Source: an uncultured Bacteroidales bacterium (GTDB lineage: Bacteria; Bacteroidota; Bacteroidia; Bacteroidales; P3). Taken from it: DNA of 64,000 nucleotides. This document shows positions 23,858-32,791 of the stretch, piece by piece (position 1 is the stretch's first letter; each line of letters starts with the position of its first letter). The stretch is from NCBI GenBank assembly GCA_944320415.1, contig CALUHJ010000001.1:1-64000 (forward strand). The letters are read 5' to 3'. A model generated the notes under the pieces. That model made no database searches, was not told the origin of the DNA, and saw only the letters and a list, made by a program, of their open reading frames with translations. A program made the translations under genes and the position numbers.

Positions 23858-25738
23858 ATGTTTAATGGTTTCGATATTATAGTAGTCGGAGCAGGTCATG
23901 CAGGATGTGAGGCTGCCCATGCTTGTTCACAATTGGGTTCAAAGGTATTGCTAATTACTCAAAACCTTAACGCGATAGCCCAACTTTCATGCAATCCCGC
24001 CATTGGCGGTGTCGCAAAGGGACAAATAGTAAAAGAAATAGACGCATTGGGAGGTTGTTCGGCTATAGTCACCGATGCAAACACAATGCAGTTCAGAATG
24101 CTTAACCGCAGCAAGGGTCCGGCAATGTGGAGTCCGAGAGCACAGGTGGACAATGTAACTTTCTGCCTTTGTTGGAGGCAGACACTAGAACGACAGCCCG
24201 GTTTACAATTATGGCAGGATGAAGTTGTGGACATAATGGTTGATTCCTCTGGCAGAGTGGAGGGAGTTCGCACGCGTCTTGGACTGGAATTCCACTCCAA
24301 AGCGGTAATTCTTACAAACGGAACCTTCCTCAATGGAAGGATTCATGTGGGAGAAGTAAACTTCGAAGGCGGAAGAATAGGTGAAGAATCCTCAAGAGGA
24401 TTGTCAGATAAAATGTCGGAACTCGGATTCGAAGTAAAGCAACTCAAGACAGGCACTCCAATGAGAGTGGAAGCAAGAAGCATAGATTTCTCCAGACTGC
24501 AGGAACAGAAAGGCGATGAAGCTCCGGAACAGTTTTCCTTTTTCGCCGAACGTAAATCCCCGCTTGAACAGAGGAGTTGTTTCCTTGCCTACACTTCAGA
24601 GAAAGTTCATGACATACTTAGGACAGGTTTTGCCTTTTCTCCCATGTTTCAGGGACGAATAAAGGGTGTAGGACCGCGTTATTGTCCCTCCATAGAAGAC
24701 AAGATTGAAAGATTCGCAGACAAGGAACGCCACCAATTGTTCATAGAACCGGAATCCCGACATACGGACCTTTATTACATCAACGGTTTTTCCTCATCCC
24801 TGCCTTTGGAAGTACAATACAAGGCATTGAGAAACATAGAAGGATTTGAAAACGCCATAATACAGAAACCAGGATACGCAATAGAATACGATTATTTTCC
24901 TCCTACACAACTCAGGGATACTTTGGAGACAAAACTTGTTGAAGGATTGTATTTTGCAGGACAGATAAACGGAACAACAGGTTATGAGGAGGCTGCTTCA
25001 CAGGGCCTTGTAGCGGGTATAAACGCACATCTGAAAATAAAGGAAAAAGATCCTTTTGTGCTCAAGCGTTCGGAAAGCTACATAGGAGTTCTGATAGACG
25101 ACCTTATCACTAAAGGCGTTGACGAGCCTTACAGGATGTTCACCTCAAGAGCCGAATACAGAATACTTTTAAGACAGGATAATGCAGACCAAAGGCTTAC
25201 GCCAATATCCCATGCTTTGGGTCTGGCCTCGGATGAAATGATGCGAAAGGTAGAACGCAAAAAGGAAAACACGGAAAGAATAGTCCGTTTCATAAAGACA
25301 AACAACGCATTGCCGGAAGAGGTGAACGGCTATCTGAAAAGCATGGATTCGGCACAAATAAGCCAAAAGACAAAATTGTCATCCCTTCTTGTAAGACCTC
25401 AGGTAAGACTGGAGGAGCTTAGAAGGTGTGTTCCGTATCTTGACAAGGAACTGAACAGGACAGACAAAGACATTGCCGGACAGGTTAGCCAGTGTGCCGA
25501 AGTTCTTGTGAAATATGAAAGCTATATACAAAAGGAACAGGAAATAGTTGACAAACTCTCGCATTTTGAGAATCTGGTCATAAGGGATGATTTCGACTAT
25601 CATGCCTTGAAATCCCTTTCTTTCGAAGCCCGTGAGAAACTTTCGAAAATACGGCCGAAGACAATAGGACAGGCAGGCAGGATAAGTGGGGTTTCTCCAG
25701 CGGACATATCCGTATTGATTGTCTTCATAAGCAGATAA
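23858..25738 (+). CDS. mnmG: tRNA uridine-5-carboxymethylaminomethyl modification enzyme MnmG
   Basis: FAD-dependent partner of MnmE that installs the (carboxymethyl)aminomethyl group on U34 of tRNAs reading split codon boxes. It has 626 residues, full length. The FAD-binding Rossmann motif is at the N-terminus (VVGAGHAGCEAAHACSQLG). The family motifs GGVAKGQIVKEIDALGG, KTGTPMRV, GPRYCPSIEDK and GQINGTTGYEEAASQGL are intact. It is the last gene of the plus-strand run and is followed by a repeat copy. Confidence 0.96.
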   Translation: MFNGFDIIVVGAGHAGCEAAHACSQLGSKVLLITQNLNAIAQLSCNPAIGGVAKGQIVKEIDALGGCSAIVTDANTMQFRMLNRSKGPAMWSPRAQVDNVTFCLCWRQTLERQPGLQLWQDEVVDIMVDSSGRVEGVRTRLGLEFHSKAVILTNGTFLNGRIHVGEVNFEGGRIGEESSRGLSDKMSELGFEVKQLKTGTPMRVEARSIDFSRLQEQKGDEAPEQFSFFAERKSPLEQRSCFLAYTSEKVHDILRTGFAFSPMFQGRIKGVGPRYCPSIEDKIERFADKERHQLFIEPESRHTDLYYINGFSSSLPLEVQYKALRNIEGFENAIIQKPGYAIEYDYFPPTQLRDTLETKLVEGLYFAGQINGTTGYEEAASQGLVAGINAHLKIKEKDPFVLKRSESYIGVLIDDLITKGVDEPYRMFTSRAEYRILLRQDNADQRLTPISHALGLASDEMMRKVERKKENTERIVRFIKTNNALPEEVNGYLKSMDSAQISQKTKLSSLLVRPQVRLEELRRCVPYLDKELNRTDKDIAGQVSQCAEVLVKYESYIQKEQEIVDKLSHFENLVIRDDFDYHALKSLSFEAREKLSKIRPKTIGQAGRISGVSPADISVLIVFISR

Positions 25739-25763
25739 AACATGAAAAGGGTTTTATTGGAAT

Positions 25764-25828
25764 TTGATTCTGGAAAAATGGATTCAGAATTCGTTTTTTT
25801 CTTTTCTGAATCCATTTTCCAGAATCAA
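25764..25828 (-). repeat. dispersed palindromic repeat, copy 4 (best-preserved)
   Basis: The plus-strand left arm TTGATTCTGGAAAAATGGAT plus TCAGAA (25764-25789) is complementary to TTCTGAATCCATTTTCCAGA plus ATCAA (25804-25828) except for one missing base, around a 14-base T-rich loop. The core orientation (GGATTCAGAAAAGAAAAAA) reads on the minus strand. It lies between the convergent mnmG and DUF3089 gene ends. Confidence 0.9.
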
Positions 25829-25878
25829 GAAAGAATTTCTATACATAAAAATTGAATTTTCCTGTATCGGAATTCCTT

Positions 25879-26841
25879 CTATTTCAAAGAGTTTATCCTT
25901 GTCCTTACGTTTGATTTGAGATGTTCCTTGTAAAACTCCAGTTCCTGCAAATGATAGTTTCCCATCCTGAACAAGTCTTTCAACTGGCTTAAATAATAAT
26001 CTGCAGGGTTCAATCCTGAAACTATCAGTACGTTGTTCAAGGTGTCTTTCACAACACTTACACTGTCGTTGAGCCATGCCGTAGTGTTGTCGTTTTTCCA
26101 GTTTACCGGATTGATGCAAAGTTCACTCGGAGAAAGCACGGGACATATCGCTTCGACTGAAGCAACAGAATTGTAACAGATTGTCACTCCAGTATCGGCG
26201 GAATCCGATGCAGCCCTTATCTTGTCATATCTTAGCATTTCATCCCTGCTTACCCTGTATCCTATTACATAAGCGGCAACCATTCTTGAATAAACCTCAT
26301 CTGGCATTTCCTTCAACAATTCCACAACAGCCTTGGCCCCCTGACTGAAACCTGCCAGAATGAACGGTCTTTGCCTGTTGTAATGTTGCAGGTAATGGTT
26401 GAAAGCGTTTCTTACATCCTTCATGGCATAAGGAAACCTTTCTTCTACGCATTCTTCTCCCTCAATCCACGATTCGAGCGAAATCTGACGGTAATAAGGT
26501 GAGTAAAACATACTGTTTTGTGCGAATATATCCGCCGCAAGTTCCAATGACGGCAACATGGCATGCCTTTGTTCCTCGTTTTTGACGTCACTGAAATGAT
26601 GTGTATTTCCTTCACTGTCCTTCCAGTCCCATATGCAGGTAGGCAATATATAGAATACATCGGTTGTACCATCATTTCCGGAAGGGGAACAGATGTACCA
26701 GTTGTCCTTATCGGCATAATCAGGTTCTTCCGTCAGCAACAATCCTTCGGTTGCCTCATTCTGCGTTTCTCTGCAACCGCATAAAGACAGCAGAGTTGCA
26801 ACAAGTAAAATCCATGTAAAATGATAAAAGTTTTTTTTCAT
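25879..26841 (-). CDS. DUF3089 lipoprotein, alpha/beta-hydrolase-like
   Basis: A 320-residue exported lipoprotein: signal peptide with lipobox LSLCGC (cysteine near residue 23). The DUF3089 domain has an alpha/beta-hydrolase fold; the nucleophile motif is GFSQGAK (about residue 164-170) after a typical PFILA strand. The substrate is unknown. It starts 15 bases after yifB and is the last gene of that transcript; its 3' end faces mnmG. Confidence 0.85.
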   Translation of the reverse strand: MKKNFYHFTWILLVATLLSLCGCRETQNEATEGLLLTEEPDYADKDNWYICSPSGNDGTTDVFYILPTCIWDWKDSEGNTHHFSDVKNEEQRHAMLPSLELAADIFAQNSMFYSPYYRQISLESWIEGEECVEERFPYAMKDVRNAFNHYLQHYNRQRPFILAGFSQGAKAVVELLKEMPDEVYSRMVAAYVIGYRVSRDEMLRYDKIRAASDSADTGVTICYNSVASVEAICPVLSPSELCINPVNWKNDNTTAWLNDSVSVVKDTLNNVLIVSGLNPADYYLSQLKDLFRMGNYHLQELEFYKEHLKSNVRTRINSLK

Positions 26842-26856
26842 AATCCGATATTATTT

Positions 26857-28395
26857 TTATCTGCCCCAACTTTCCCTGTCGAGATTCCTGTACGTTATTG
26901 CTTCCGCCAGATGTTCATCTCTTATGTTTTCGCTTCCGTCCAAATCGGCAATTGTTCTGGACACCTTAAGAATTCTGTCATAAGCTCTTGCGGACAATCC
27001 GAGTCTGTCCATAACCGTCCGCAACAGTTCCATGCCGGAGGGCTGTATTTTACAGAATTCCTTCATCATTTGTGTGTTCATCTGAGCATTGCAGTGAACA
27101 TTTGGATATTTTTTAAAGCGTTCTTCCTGTATTTTCCTTGCTTTGATGACCCTTTGTCTTATTGTTGCGCTTGTTTCTCCCTCCTTAATGGTTGAAAGCT
27201 CCTTAAAAGGAACAGGAACCACCTCAAGCTGAATGTCTATTCGGTCAAGCAACGGTCCGGATATTTTGTTCAGATATTTGTTTACCGCACCCAATGGACA
27301 CGTACAGGCCTGCGTAGGATGGTTGTAGTATCCGCACGGGCAGGGATTCATTGCGGCCACAAGCATAAAGCTTGCAGGATATTCCGAGCTTTGTTTTGTT
27401 CTCGATATGGTAATGCTTCGTTCCTCCATCGGTTGACGCAATACCTCCAGAACGTTGCGTTTGAATTCAGGAAGTTCATCCAAAAACAGTACACCGTTGT
27501 GAGCCAGGGATATTTCTCCGGGTTGCGGGTATGTTCCTCCTCCCACAAGAGCAACATCACTTATCGTATGATGAGGATTACGGAAAGGTCTGACCGATAT
27601 TATGGGTTGAAATTTGTTCATCTTGCCTGCAACGGAATGTATCTTTGTCGTTTCCAACGCTTCCTCTATCGTAAGAGGAGGAAGAATGGAAGGCAGTCTT
27701 TTGGCAAGCATGGTTTTTCCGCTGCCCGGAGAACCTACCAAAAGGATATTGTGTGACCCTGCCGCCGCAACCTCCATTGCTCTTTTCACACTTTCCTGTC
27801 CTTTTACATCAACAAAGTCAAACTCGTAATTTTCAAGACTTTTTGCAAATTCTTCCCTTATGTCTATTTGTGTTTTGTTCAACGGAACCACATTATCAAA
27901 GAAGTTGATGACTTCCATTATGTTTTCGGCTCCGTACACATCCAATCCGTCAACTATGGCAGCCTCCTGAGCATTGCATTTTGGCAGGATGAATCCTTTG
28001 AATCCCTGTTTTTTCGCCTCCAAGGCAATGGGCAATGCTCCTTTTATTGCCTGCAAAGAACCGTCAAGAGACAATTCTCCCATTATTATGTAGTCTGCAA
28101 GTTTGTTGGACAGTATTTGTTCGGAGGCTGCAAGTATGCCTATCGCTATGGTCAGGTCATAGGCCGAGCCTTCTTTTTTCAAATCTGCTGGAGCCATGTT
28201 TATGACTATCTTATTGCCCGGAATCTTATAACCGTAACAGTTAAGGGCCGAAGCTATTCTCTGTTGACTTTCTTTTATTGCATTATCCGGCAAACCCACA
28301 AGCATGAAATTTATGCCTTTATCCACATTTACCTCTACCGTAATTGTGATTGCGTTTATCCCTGATATGGCACTGCCATAGGTTTTTATCAACAT
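26857..28395 (-). CDS. YifB/ComM family Mg-chelatase-like AAA+ ATPase
   Basis: A 512-residue AAA+ protein. It has an N-terminal Lon-protease-like fold domain (to about 180), a central ATPase with Walker A GSPGSGKTML (about 220) and Walker B LFLDELPEF, the cysteine-rich stretch NPCPCGYYNHPTQACTCP, and a C-terminal helical lid. The ComM group is a helicase acting in branch migration during natural transformation; whether this organism is competent is unknown. It is co-directional with the DUF4296 and phosphorylase genes. Confidence 0.92.
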   Translation of the reverse strand: MLIKTYGSAISGINAITITVEVNVDKGINFMLVGLPDNAIKESQQRIASALNCYGYKIPGNKIVINMAPADLKKEGSAYDLTIAIGILAASEQILSNKLADYIIMGELSLDGSLQAIKGALPIALEAKKQGFKGFILPKCNAQEAAIVDGLDVYGAENIMEVINFFDNVVPLNKTQIDIREEFAKSLENYEFDFVDVKGQESVKRAMEVAAAGSHNILLVGSPGSGKTMLAKRLPSILPPLTIEEALETTKIHSVAGKMNKFQPIISVRPFRNPHHTISDVALVGGGTYPQPGEISLAHNGVLFLDELPEFKRNVLEVLRQPMEERSITISRTKQSSEYPASFMLVAAMNPCPCGYYNHPTQACTCPLGAVNKYLNKISGPLLDRIDIQLEVVPVPFKELSTIKEGETSATIRQRVIKARKIQEERFKKYPNVHCNAQMNTQMMKEFCKIQPSGMELLRTVMDRLGLSARAYDRILKVSRTIADLDGSENIRDEHLAEAITYRNLDRESWGR

Positions 28396-28397
28396 GT

Positions 28398-28712
28398 TTA
28401 ATGGATATTTCGTTTGATTGATTCCAAAAGAAGGTCCGTCAATTCAGGACTGCTCAGATAATGAGCTAAACTTGAGTCAAAACATTCTTTTGTCGTATTG
28501 TGTTTTTTCAATATGTCCGCTTTGTATTTAGACAATTGCCTTTCGGCTTGCTCCTTGTCTTCATTGTCGGAATAGGACATGGCTTCTGCCTTTTTTGTCT
28601 CTATTATAATGTGGCCCATCGTGTTTGAATTCAAGTATTTTGAACTTTCCGTTTTACTGCACGAACAAAAAAACAGAAAGAGCAGTAAAACAAACCTTAC
28701 TTGCTTTATCAT
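28398..28712 (-). CDS. small lipoprotein, DUF4296-like
   Basis: A 104-residue lipoprotein with signal peptide MIKQVRFVLLLFLFFCSCSK. The mature region is helical, with the segment ILKKHNTTKECFDSSLAHYL, which resembles the DUF4296 family of Bacteroidota. Function unknown. Its start overlaps the stop of the phosphorylase gene by 4 bases and its end is 2 bases before yifB, an unusually tight arrangement. Confidence 0.7.
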   Translation of the reverse strand: MIKQVRFVLLLFLFFCSCSKTESSKYLNSNTMGHIIIETKKAEAMSYSDNEDKEQAERQLSKYKADILKKHNTTKECFDSSLAHYLSSPELTDLLLESIKRNIH

Positions 28713-29584
28713 AATCTATTCAAAACCGTTTCTATTAGTCTGTTTATTGCCGGATGATAATCTTCTGAGAACTCGCCCTTTTCTCTGTTGGCAATTACCG
28801 TACATATTGTCAAAACATTATGACCTAGGTTTTTGCCTAAAGCGTACAGGGAAGAGGTTTCCATTTCGTAATTGGTTGTCTTAATATTGTTGTATGAGAA
28901 ATCCTTCAATCTGTCGTTTATTGTGTTGTCCGCCAAATCAAGTCTTATGTTTCGTCCTTGAGGACCGTAAAATCCGGGAGCGGTTATCGTTATGCCTTTG
29001 TGCATGTCAAAAGCTACTCGATCCATAAGATTGTTGCTGCATTCTACTGCATATGGTCTCGGAAGGGATTTGTCCCAATTCATTTGTTGAATGAAATCGT
29101 CTGCAATTTCCTTGTTCAATACCCCTTCTTTGTTTTTGTAAAAATACATGATGCCGTCTATTCCTATTACGTATTTTGAGGCTATGTATTCGTTGACCGA
29201 TATATTCTTTTGCAAGGATCCGCAAGTTCCCAATCTTATTATATTCAAAGTTCTATGAACAGGGTTAATCTCTCTTGTCTTGAGATTTATGTTTGCACAA
29301 GCATCAAGTTCGGTAACCACTATATCAATATTGTCAACTCCCATTCCGGTGGACAATACCGTTACTTCTTTGCCTTTGAAAAAGCCTTTGCAACTGACCA
29401 TTTCACGATTGGAAGAAGAATGTATCCTTTTGTCGAAGAATGATGCCACGTTCTGAACCCTTGAAGGGTCTCCAACCAAAATTATATTCTCACTTAAGTC
29501 CTTATCAGACAAATTTATGTGATACAAATTTCCCTCAGGAGTTAAAACCAATTCCGAAGCTGTTAATTTTTTATCACAATTCAT
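28709..29584 (-). CDS. nucleoside phosphorylase (uridine phosphorylase-like)
   Basis: A 291-residue enzyme of the PNP/UDP family that cleaves nucleosides with phosphate. The phosphate-binding VGDPSRVQNVA, the central VLSTGMGVDNIDIVVTEL and the substrate region TTNYEMETSSLYALG (with the Met-Glu pair that contacts ribose) are present. Specificity (uridine versus purine) cannot be fixed from sequence; the length favours the uridine phosphorylase-like group of Bacteroidota. Confidence 0.88.
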   Translation of the reverse strand: MNCDKKLTASELVLTPEGNLYHINLSDKDLSENIILVGDPSRVQNVASFFDKRIHSSSNREMVSCKGFFKGKEVTVLSTGMGVDNIDIVVTELDACANINLKTREINPVHRTLNIIRLGTCGSLQKNISVNEYIASKYVIGIDGIMYFYKNKEGVLNKEIADDFIQQMNWDKSLPRPYAVECSNNLMDRVAFDMHKGITITAPGFYGPQGRNIRLDLADNTINDRLKDFSYNNIKTTNYEMETSSLYALGKNLGHNVLTICTVIANREKGEFSEDYHPAINRLIETVLNRL

Positions 29585-29660
29585 ATTTCTTTCTTTGTTT
29601 CAAGGTGTAAAGGTATAAAGAATTTTTTAATTGTTGATTTATGGTGGCATTTTATTTCTG

Positions 29661-29668
29661 TACCTTTG
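29661..29668 (+). promoter_or_regulatory. -7 element upstream of the U32 gene
   Basis: TACCTTTG, 25 bases before the ATG at 29694, matches TAnnTTTG. A TTG lies near 29634, slightly further than the usual spacing. The divergent phosphorylase gene has a weaker TATACCTTTA-like element on the opposite strand (around 29608-29617). Confidence 0.55.
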
Positions 29669-29693
29669 CAAATAATTTAGCCGTATTGAAACA

Positions 29694-30944
29694 ATGAATG
29701 CAATACAAAAAAAGGTAGAAATAATGTCGCCTGTCGGTTCTTATGAAGCACTAATGGCAGCGATAGAAGCAGGTGCAGACAGCGTTTATTTTGGAGTTGA
29801 GGGGTTGAACATGCGCTCCCGTTCTGCAAACAATTTTACATTAGACGACCTGAAAAAAATAGTATCCATAGCCAAAGAAAACGGAGTCAGAACATATCTT
29901 ACCCTGAATACGGTTGTCTATGACAGGGAACTGGAGTATATGCGACAAATACTTCAAACGGCAAAACAAAGTGGCATAAGTGCCGTCATAGCCGCAGACA
30001 TGGCAGTGATAGGTTATGCACGCAGTCTCGGAATAGAGATACACCTTTCGACACAGTGCAATATCACCAACAGAGAATCCGTAAGATTCTATTCACAATT
30101 TGCGGATGTCATAGTGACTGCAAGAGAACTCGCCCTTTCTCAGGTAAAGGACATAACTCAATGGATAAAAGACAATGACATAAAGGGCCCTTCGGGAAGA
30201 CTGTTGGAAATCGAATGTTTTGCGCACGGTGCATTGTGTATGGCTGTCAGCGGAAAATGTTATATATCACTGGACAACGCAAATCAATCCGCCAACAGAG
30301 GAGCCTGTCTGCAATATTGCAGAAGGCCTTATAAAGTTACGGATATTGACGGTGGCACTGAACTTGTGGTGGACAACCAGTACATAATGTCTCCAAAAGA
30401 TTTGAAGACATTGGATTTTCTGGACAGGATTCTGGATGCGGGAGTAAGAGTATTAAAAATTGAAGGCAGAGGGAGAAGTCCAGAATACGTAAAAGTCGTT
30501 ACAAGAGTTTATAAACAGGCTGTACAAGCTTATTTGGACGGTAGTTGGAACGATGAAAAGCTTGAAGCGTGGAACAAACAACTCAGAAGCGTTTACAACA
30601 GAGATTTTTGGGACGGATATTATTTAGGACAGAAAGTGGGAGAATGGACCAAAAAATACGGTTCTCAAGCAACGACAAGAAAAGTCTTTGTAGGCACTGT
30701 GACCAATTATTTTAAGAACATAGGTGTTGCTGAAATAAAAATCGAAACAGGAGAATTGCATTTGAAAGACAACATATACATAATGGGACAGACTACCGGA
30801 GTTTATGAGGATTGTCTTGAAGAAATAAGGGTAGACATGCAAAAAACCGATAAAGCGATAAAAGGAGAATTGTGTTCCATTCCTACAAAAAGGCTTGTAA
30901 GACGCTCGGACAAGGTTTATGTAGTTGAGGAGGTGGCATTATAA
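29694..30944 (+). CDS. peptidase U32 family protein, TrhP/YegQ-like
   Basis: A 416-residue member of the U32 ('collagenase-like protease') family. The signature ECFAHGALCMAVSGKCYIS (about residues 178-196) and the downstream CLQYCRRPYKV provide conserved cysteines. In Escherichia coli and Bacillus, U32 proteins TrhP/TrhO-type are needed for prephenate-dependent 5-hydroxyuridine formation at tRNA position 34; I infer a similar role from the length and from the mnmD gene in the same operon. A true protease activity is unproven for the family. Confidence 0.88.
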   Translation: MNAIQKKVEIMSPVGSYEALMAAIEAGADSVYFGVEGLNMRSRSANNFTLDDLKKIVSIAKENGVRTYLTLNTVVYDRELEYMRQILQTAKQSGISAVIAADMAVIGYARSLGIEIHLSTQCNITNRESVRFYSQFADVIVTARELALSQVKDITQWIKDNDIKGPSGRLLEIECFAHGALCMAVSGKCYISLDNANQSANRGACLQYCRRPYKVTDIDGGTELVVDNQYIMSPKDLKTLDFLDRILDAGVRVLKIEGRGRSPEYVKVVTRVYKQAVQAYLDGSWNDEKLEAWNKQLRSVYNRDFWDGYYLGQKVGEWTKKYGSQATTRKVFVGTVTNYFKNIGVAEIKIETGELHLKDNIYIMGQTTGVYEDCLEEIRVDMQKTDKAIKGELCSIPTKRLVRRSDKVYVVEEVAL

Positions 30945-30945
30945 C

Positions 30946-31788
30946 ATGAAACGGTTCAACTATCACTCCCATTCCACTTTCTGCGACGGAAAAAGCAGTT
31001 TGGAAGATATGGTATTGGCGGCGATAAATAAAGGAATGGATTATTTCGGTTTTTCCGCACATGCCCCCGTCCCTTTCAATGACAACTTCGCTTTGCAAAA
31101 GGAAGATGTCAACAAATATCTGACAGAGACCGAACGGCTGAAAGAAAAATACAAAGACCATATTCAGCTTTTTACTTCCATGGAATTCGACTATATAACC
31201 GATATTATGGAAGACGTAAACAAGCAGGCAAAGGATTATGGTTTGGATTACATCATTGCATCCGTACACATGGTAAAAGAAAAATCAAGCAAGTTGATGT
31301 GGTTTATAGACGGAAGCAAACAGGAAATATATGACAAACAGTTGCAAGAGGTTTTCGATGGCGACATAAGGCGCGGAGTGGAAACGTTTTATGATCAGAC
31401 AATAAGGATGATTAACAATGTAAGGCCGGATATTGTTGGTCACCTGGACAAAATAAAGATGCACAACAAAGACAGGTATTTCAAACAGACTGAATCCTGG
31501 TATATAGATCTGGTAATGGAGACTCTTTATGCCATAAAGGAAAATGACTGTATATGCGAATTGAATACGAGAGGATTGTATAAAGGACGGTCCGACGATT
31601 TCTTCCCTTCAACACAATGGATAAAGGCAGCTGCGGAAATGAATCTGAAAATGACAGTTTCAACCGATTGCCATAACGCAACGGAAGTAGATTCGCTTTT
31701 TGACAAAGCAATTGAAATACTCAAGGAATCAGGACATAAATATGTGTGGTATTTCGATGGGCAATGGAAAGCGGAGAAATTAACATAG
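30946..31788 (+). CDS. PHP-domain phosphoesterase (histidinol-phosphatase-like)
   Basis: A 280-residue metal-dependent phosphoesterase of the PHP superfamily. Metal ligands are visible in NYHSHSTFCDGKSSLED at the N-terminus, FSAHAPVPF, SMEFDYITD, ASVHMV, VGHLDKIKMH and a C-terminal STDCHNATEV. It resembles the HisK-type histidinol-phosphatase. No other his gene is nearby, so the substrate could differ. The ATG at 30946 follows the previous stop by one base, indicating translational coupling with the U32 gene. Confidence 0.85.
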   Translation: MKRFNYHSHSTFCDGKSSLEDMVLAAINKGMDYFGFSAHAPVPFNDNFALQKEDVNKYLTETERLKEKYKDHIQLFTSMEFDYITDIMEDVNKQAKDYGLDYIIASVHMVKEKSSKLMWFIDGSKQEIYDKQLQEVFDGDIRRGVETFYDQTIRMINNVRPDIVGHLDKIKMHNKDRYFKQTESWYIDLVMETLYAIKENDCICELNTRGLYKGRSDDFFPSTQWIKAAAEMNLKMTVSTDCHNATEVDSLFDKAIEILKESGHKYVWYFDGQWKAEKLT

Positions 31789-32441
31789 AAATTATAACGT
31801 CTATGGACGGAAGTTCAACCATAAGACGGAAAGATCTCTTTGAAACCTATCATTCGGTCTTCGGAGCATTGACCGAAACGAATTTGATTTATATGGATTA
31901 CGCTTTTAAACATTGGTGTACACAGAACAATTCAATCAAGGCAAATATACTGGAGATAGGTTTTGGAACGGGACTAAACGCAATTGCAACGATGAAACAT
32001 TCCTCTCTTTCACATGTGCTGTATCATACAATCGAACCATTCCCGCTGTCAACGGATATTATCCATAAATTGAATTACGGCAAACTGTTGGGAATGGAAA
32101 AAGAGTTTGAATCAATCCATTCATGTCCTTGGGAAAAGGAAGAAAGAATATCGCCACATTTTACAATAAGGAAACAGCAATCCACCGCCCAAAACACCGA
32201 TTACCATGATGATTTCTATGACATAGTTTATTTCGATGCCTTTTCACCGGACAACGAACCGGAACTGTGGACGGAATCCTTGTTTTCGAAAATATACACA
32301 AGTATGAGGACCGGTGCGGTTTTGACCACATATTGTTGCAAGGGAACGGTAAAAAGATTACTCAAAGGTTCCGGATTCGAAATCGAGAAACTGAACGGTC
32401 CTAAGGGCAAAAGAGAAGTACTAAGAGCCATAAAACCATAA
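31764..32441 (+). CDS. mnmD: tRNA (5-methylaminomethyl-2-thiouridine34) methyltransferase, stand-alone MnmD
   Basis: A SAM-dependent methyltransferase of about 225 residues (DUF752) equivalent to the methyltransferase half of E. coli MnmC. It converts nm5U to mnm5U at wobble position 34. Motifs: SAM-binding EIGFGTGLNA, YFDAFSPDNEPELW and the C-terminal YCCKGTVKRLLKGSGFEIEKL plus GPKGKREVLRA. The FAD-dependent oxidase half is absent, which in such organisms implies that MnmE/MnmG supplies nm5U directly. The start overlaps the end of the PHP gene; ATG 31764 or 31746 are both possible. Confidence 0.9.
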   Translation: MESGEINIEIITSMDGSSTIRRKDLFETYHSVFGALTETNLIYMDYAFKHWCTQNNSIKANILEIGFGTGLNAIATMKHSSLSHVLYHTIEPFPLSTDIIHKLNYGKLLGMEKEFESIHSCPWEKEERISPHFTIRKQQSTAQNTDYHDDFYDIVYFDAFSPDNEPELWTESLFSKIYTSMRTGAVLTTYCCKGTVKRLLKGSGFEIEKLNGPKGKREVLRAIKP

Positions 32442-32442
32442 A

Positions 32443-32787
32443 TCAACCACCTGCTCTTTTGGCCTTGTACCCTTTATCCTTCAGATATTGCAGAACCTTT
32501 TCGCAGAAATCTCCCTGCAAAAGAATCTCGCCGTCTTTTACACTTCCTCCTACCCCACACTTGTTTTTCAGTTCCTTGCCCAAAGCATTCAAGTCTTCTT
32601 CCTTTCCAACAAATCCGCTTATCAGCGTAACCTTTTTGCCGGCCCTTTGTTTTTTGTCCAATTGAACCCTAAGGTTTTGTCGAGAATTGTCCAATGTTAT
32701 CGTTTCTTCTTTTCCTTCAGTCCGATATTGAAAGTCGGGATTTGTAGAATAGACTATTCCCACCCTGTTTCTGTTTTTGTTACTCAT
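32443..32787 (-). CDS. SUI1/eIF1-like translation factor (YciH)
   Basis: A 114-residue SUI1-domain protein. The C-terminal core (VTLISGFVGKEEDLNALGKE ... CGVGGSVKDGEILLQGDF) is the eIF1 fold signature. Bacterial YciH proteins bind the 30S subunit and may affect initiation fidelity, but their role is not settled. It is the last gene of the eight-gene minus-strand run, and its stop lies one base from the mnmD stop (convergent) with no visible terminator between. Confidence 0.9.
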   Translation of the reverse strand: MSNKNRNRVGIVYSTNPDFQYRTEGKEETITLDNSRQNLRVQLDKKQRAGKKVTLISGFVGKEEDLNALGKELKNKCGVGGSVKDGEILLQGDFCEKVLQYLKDKGYKAKRAGG

Positions 32788-32791
32788 ATTT

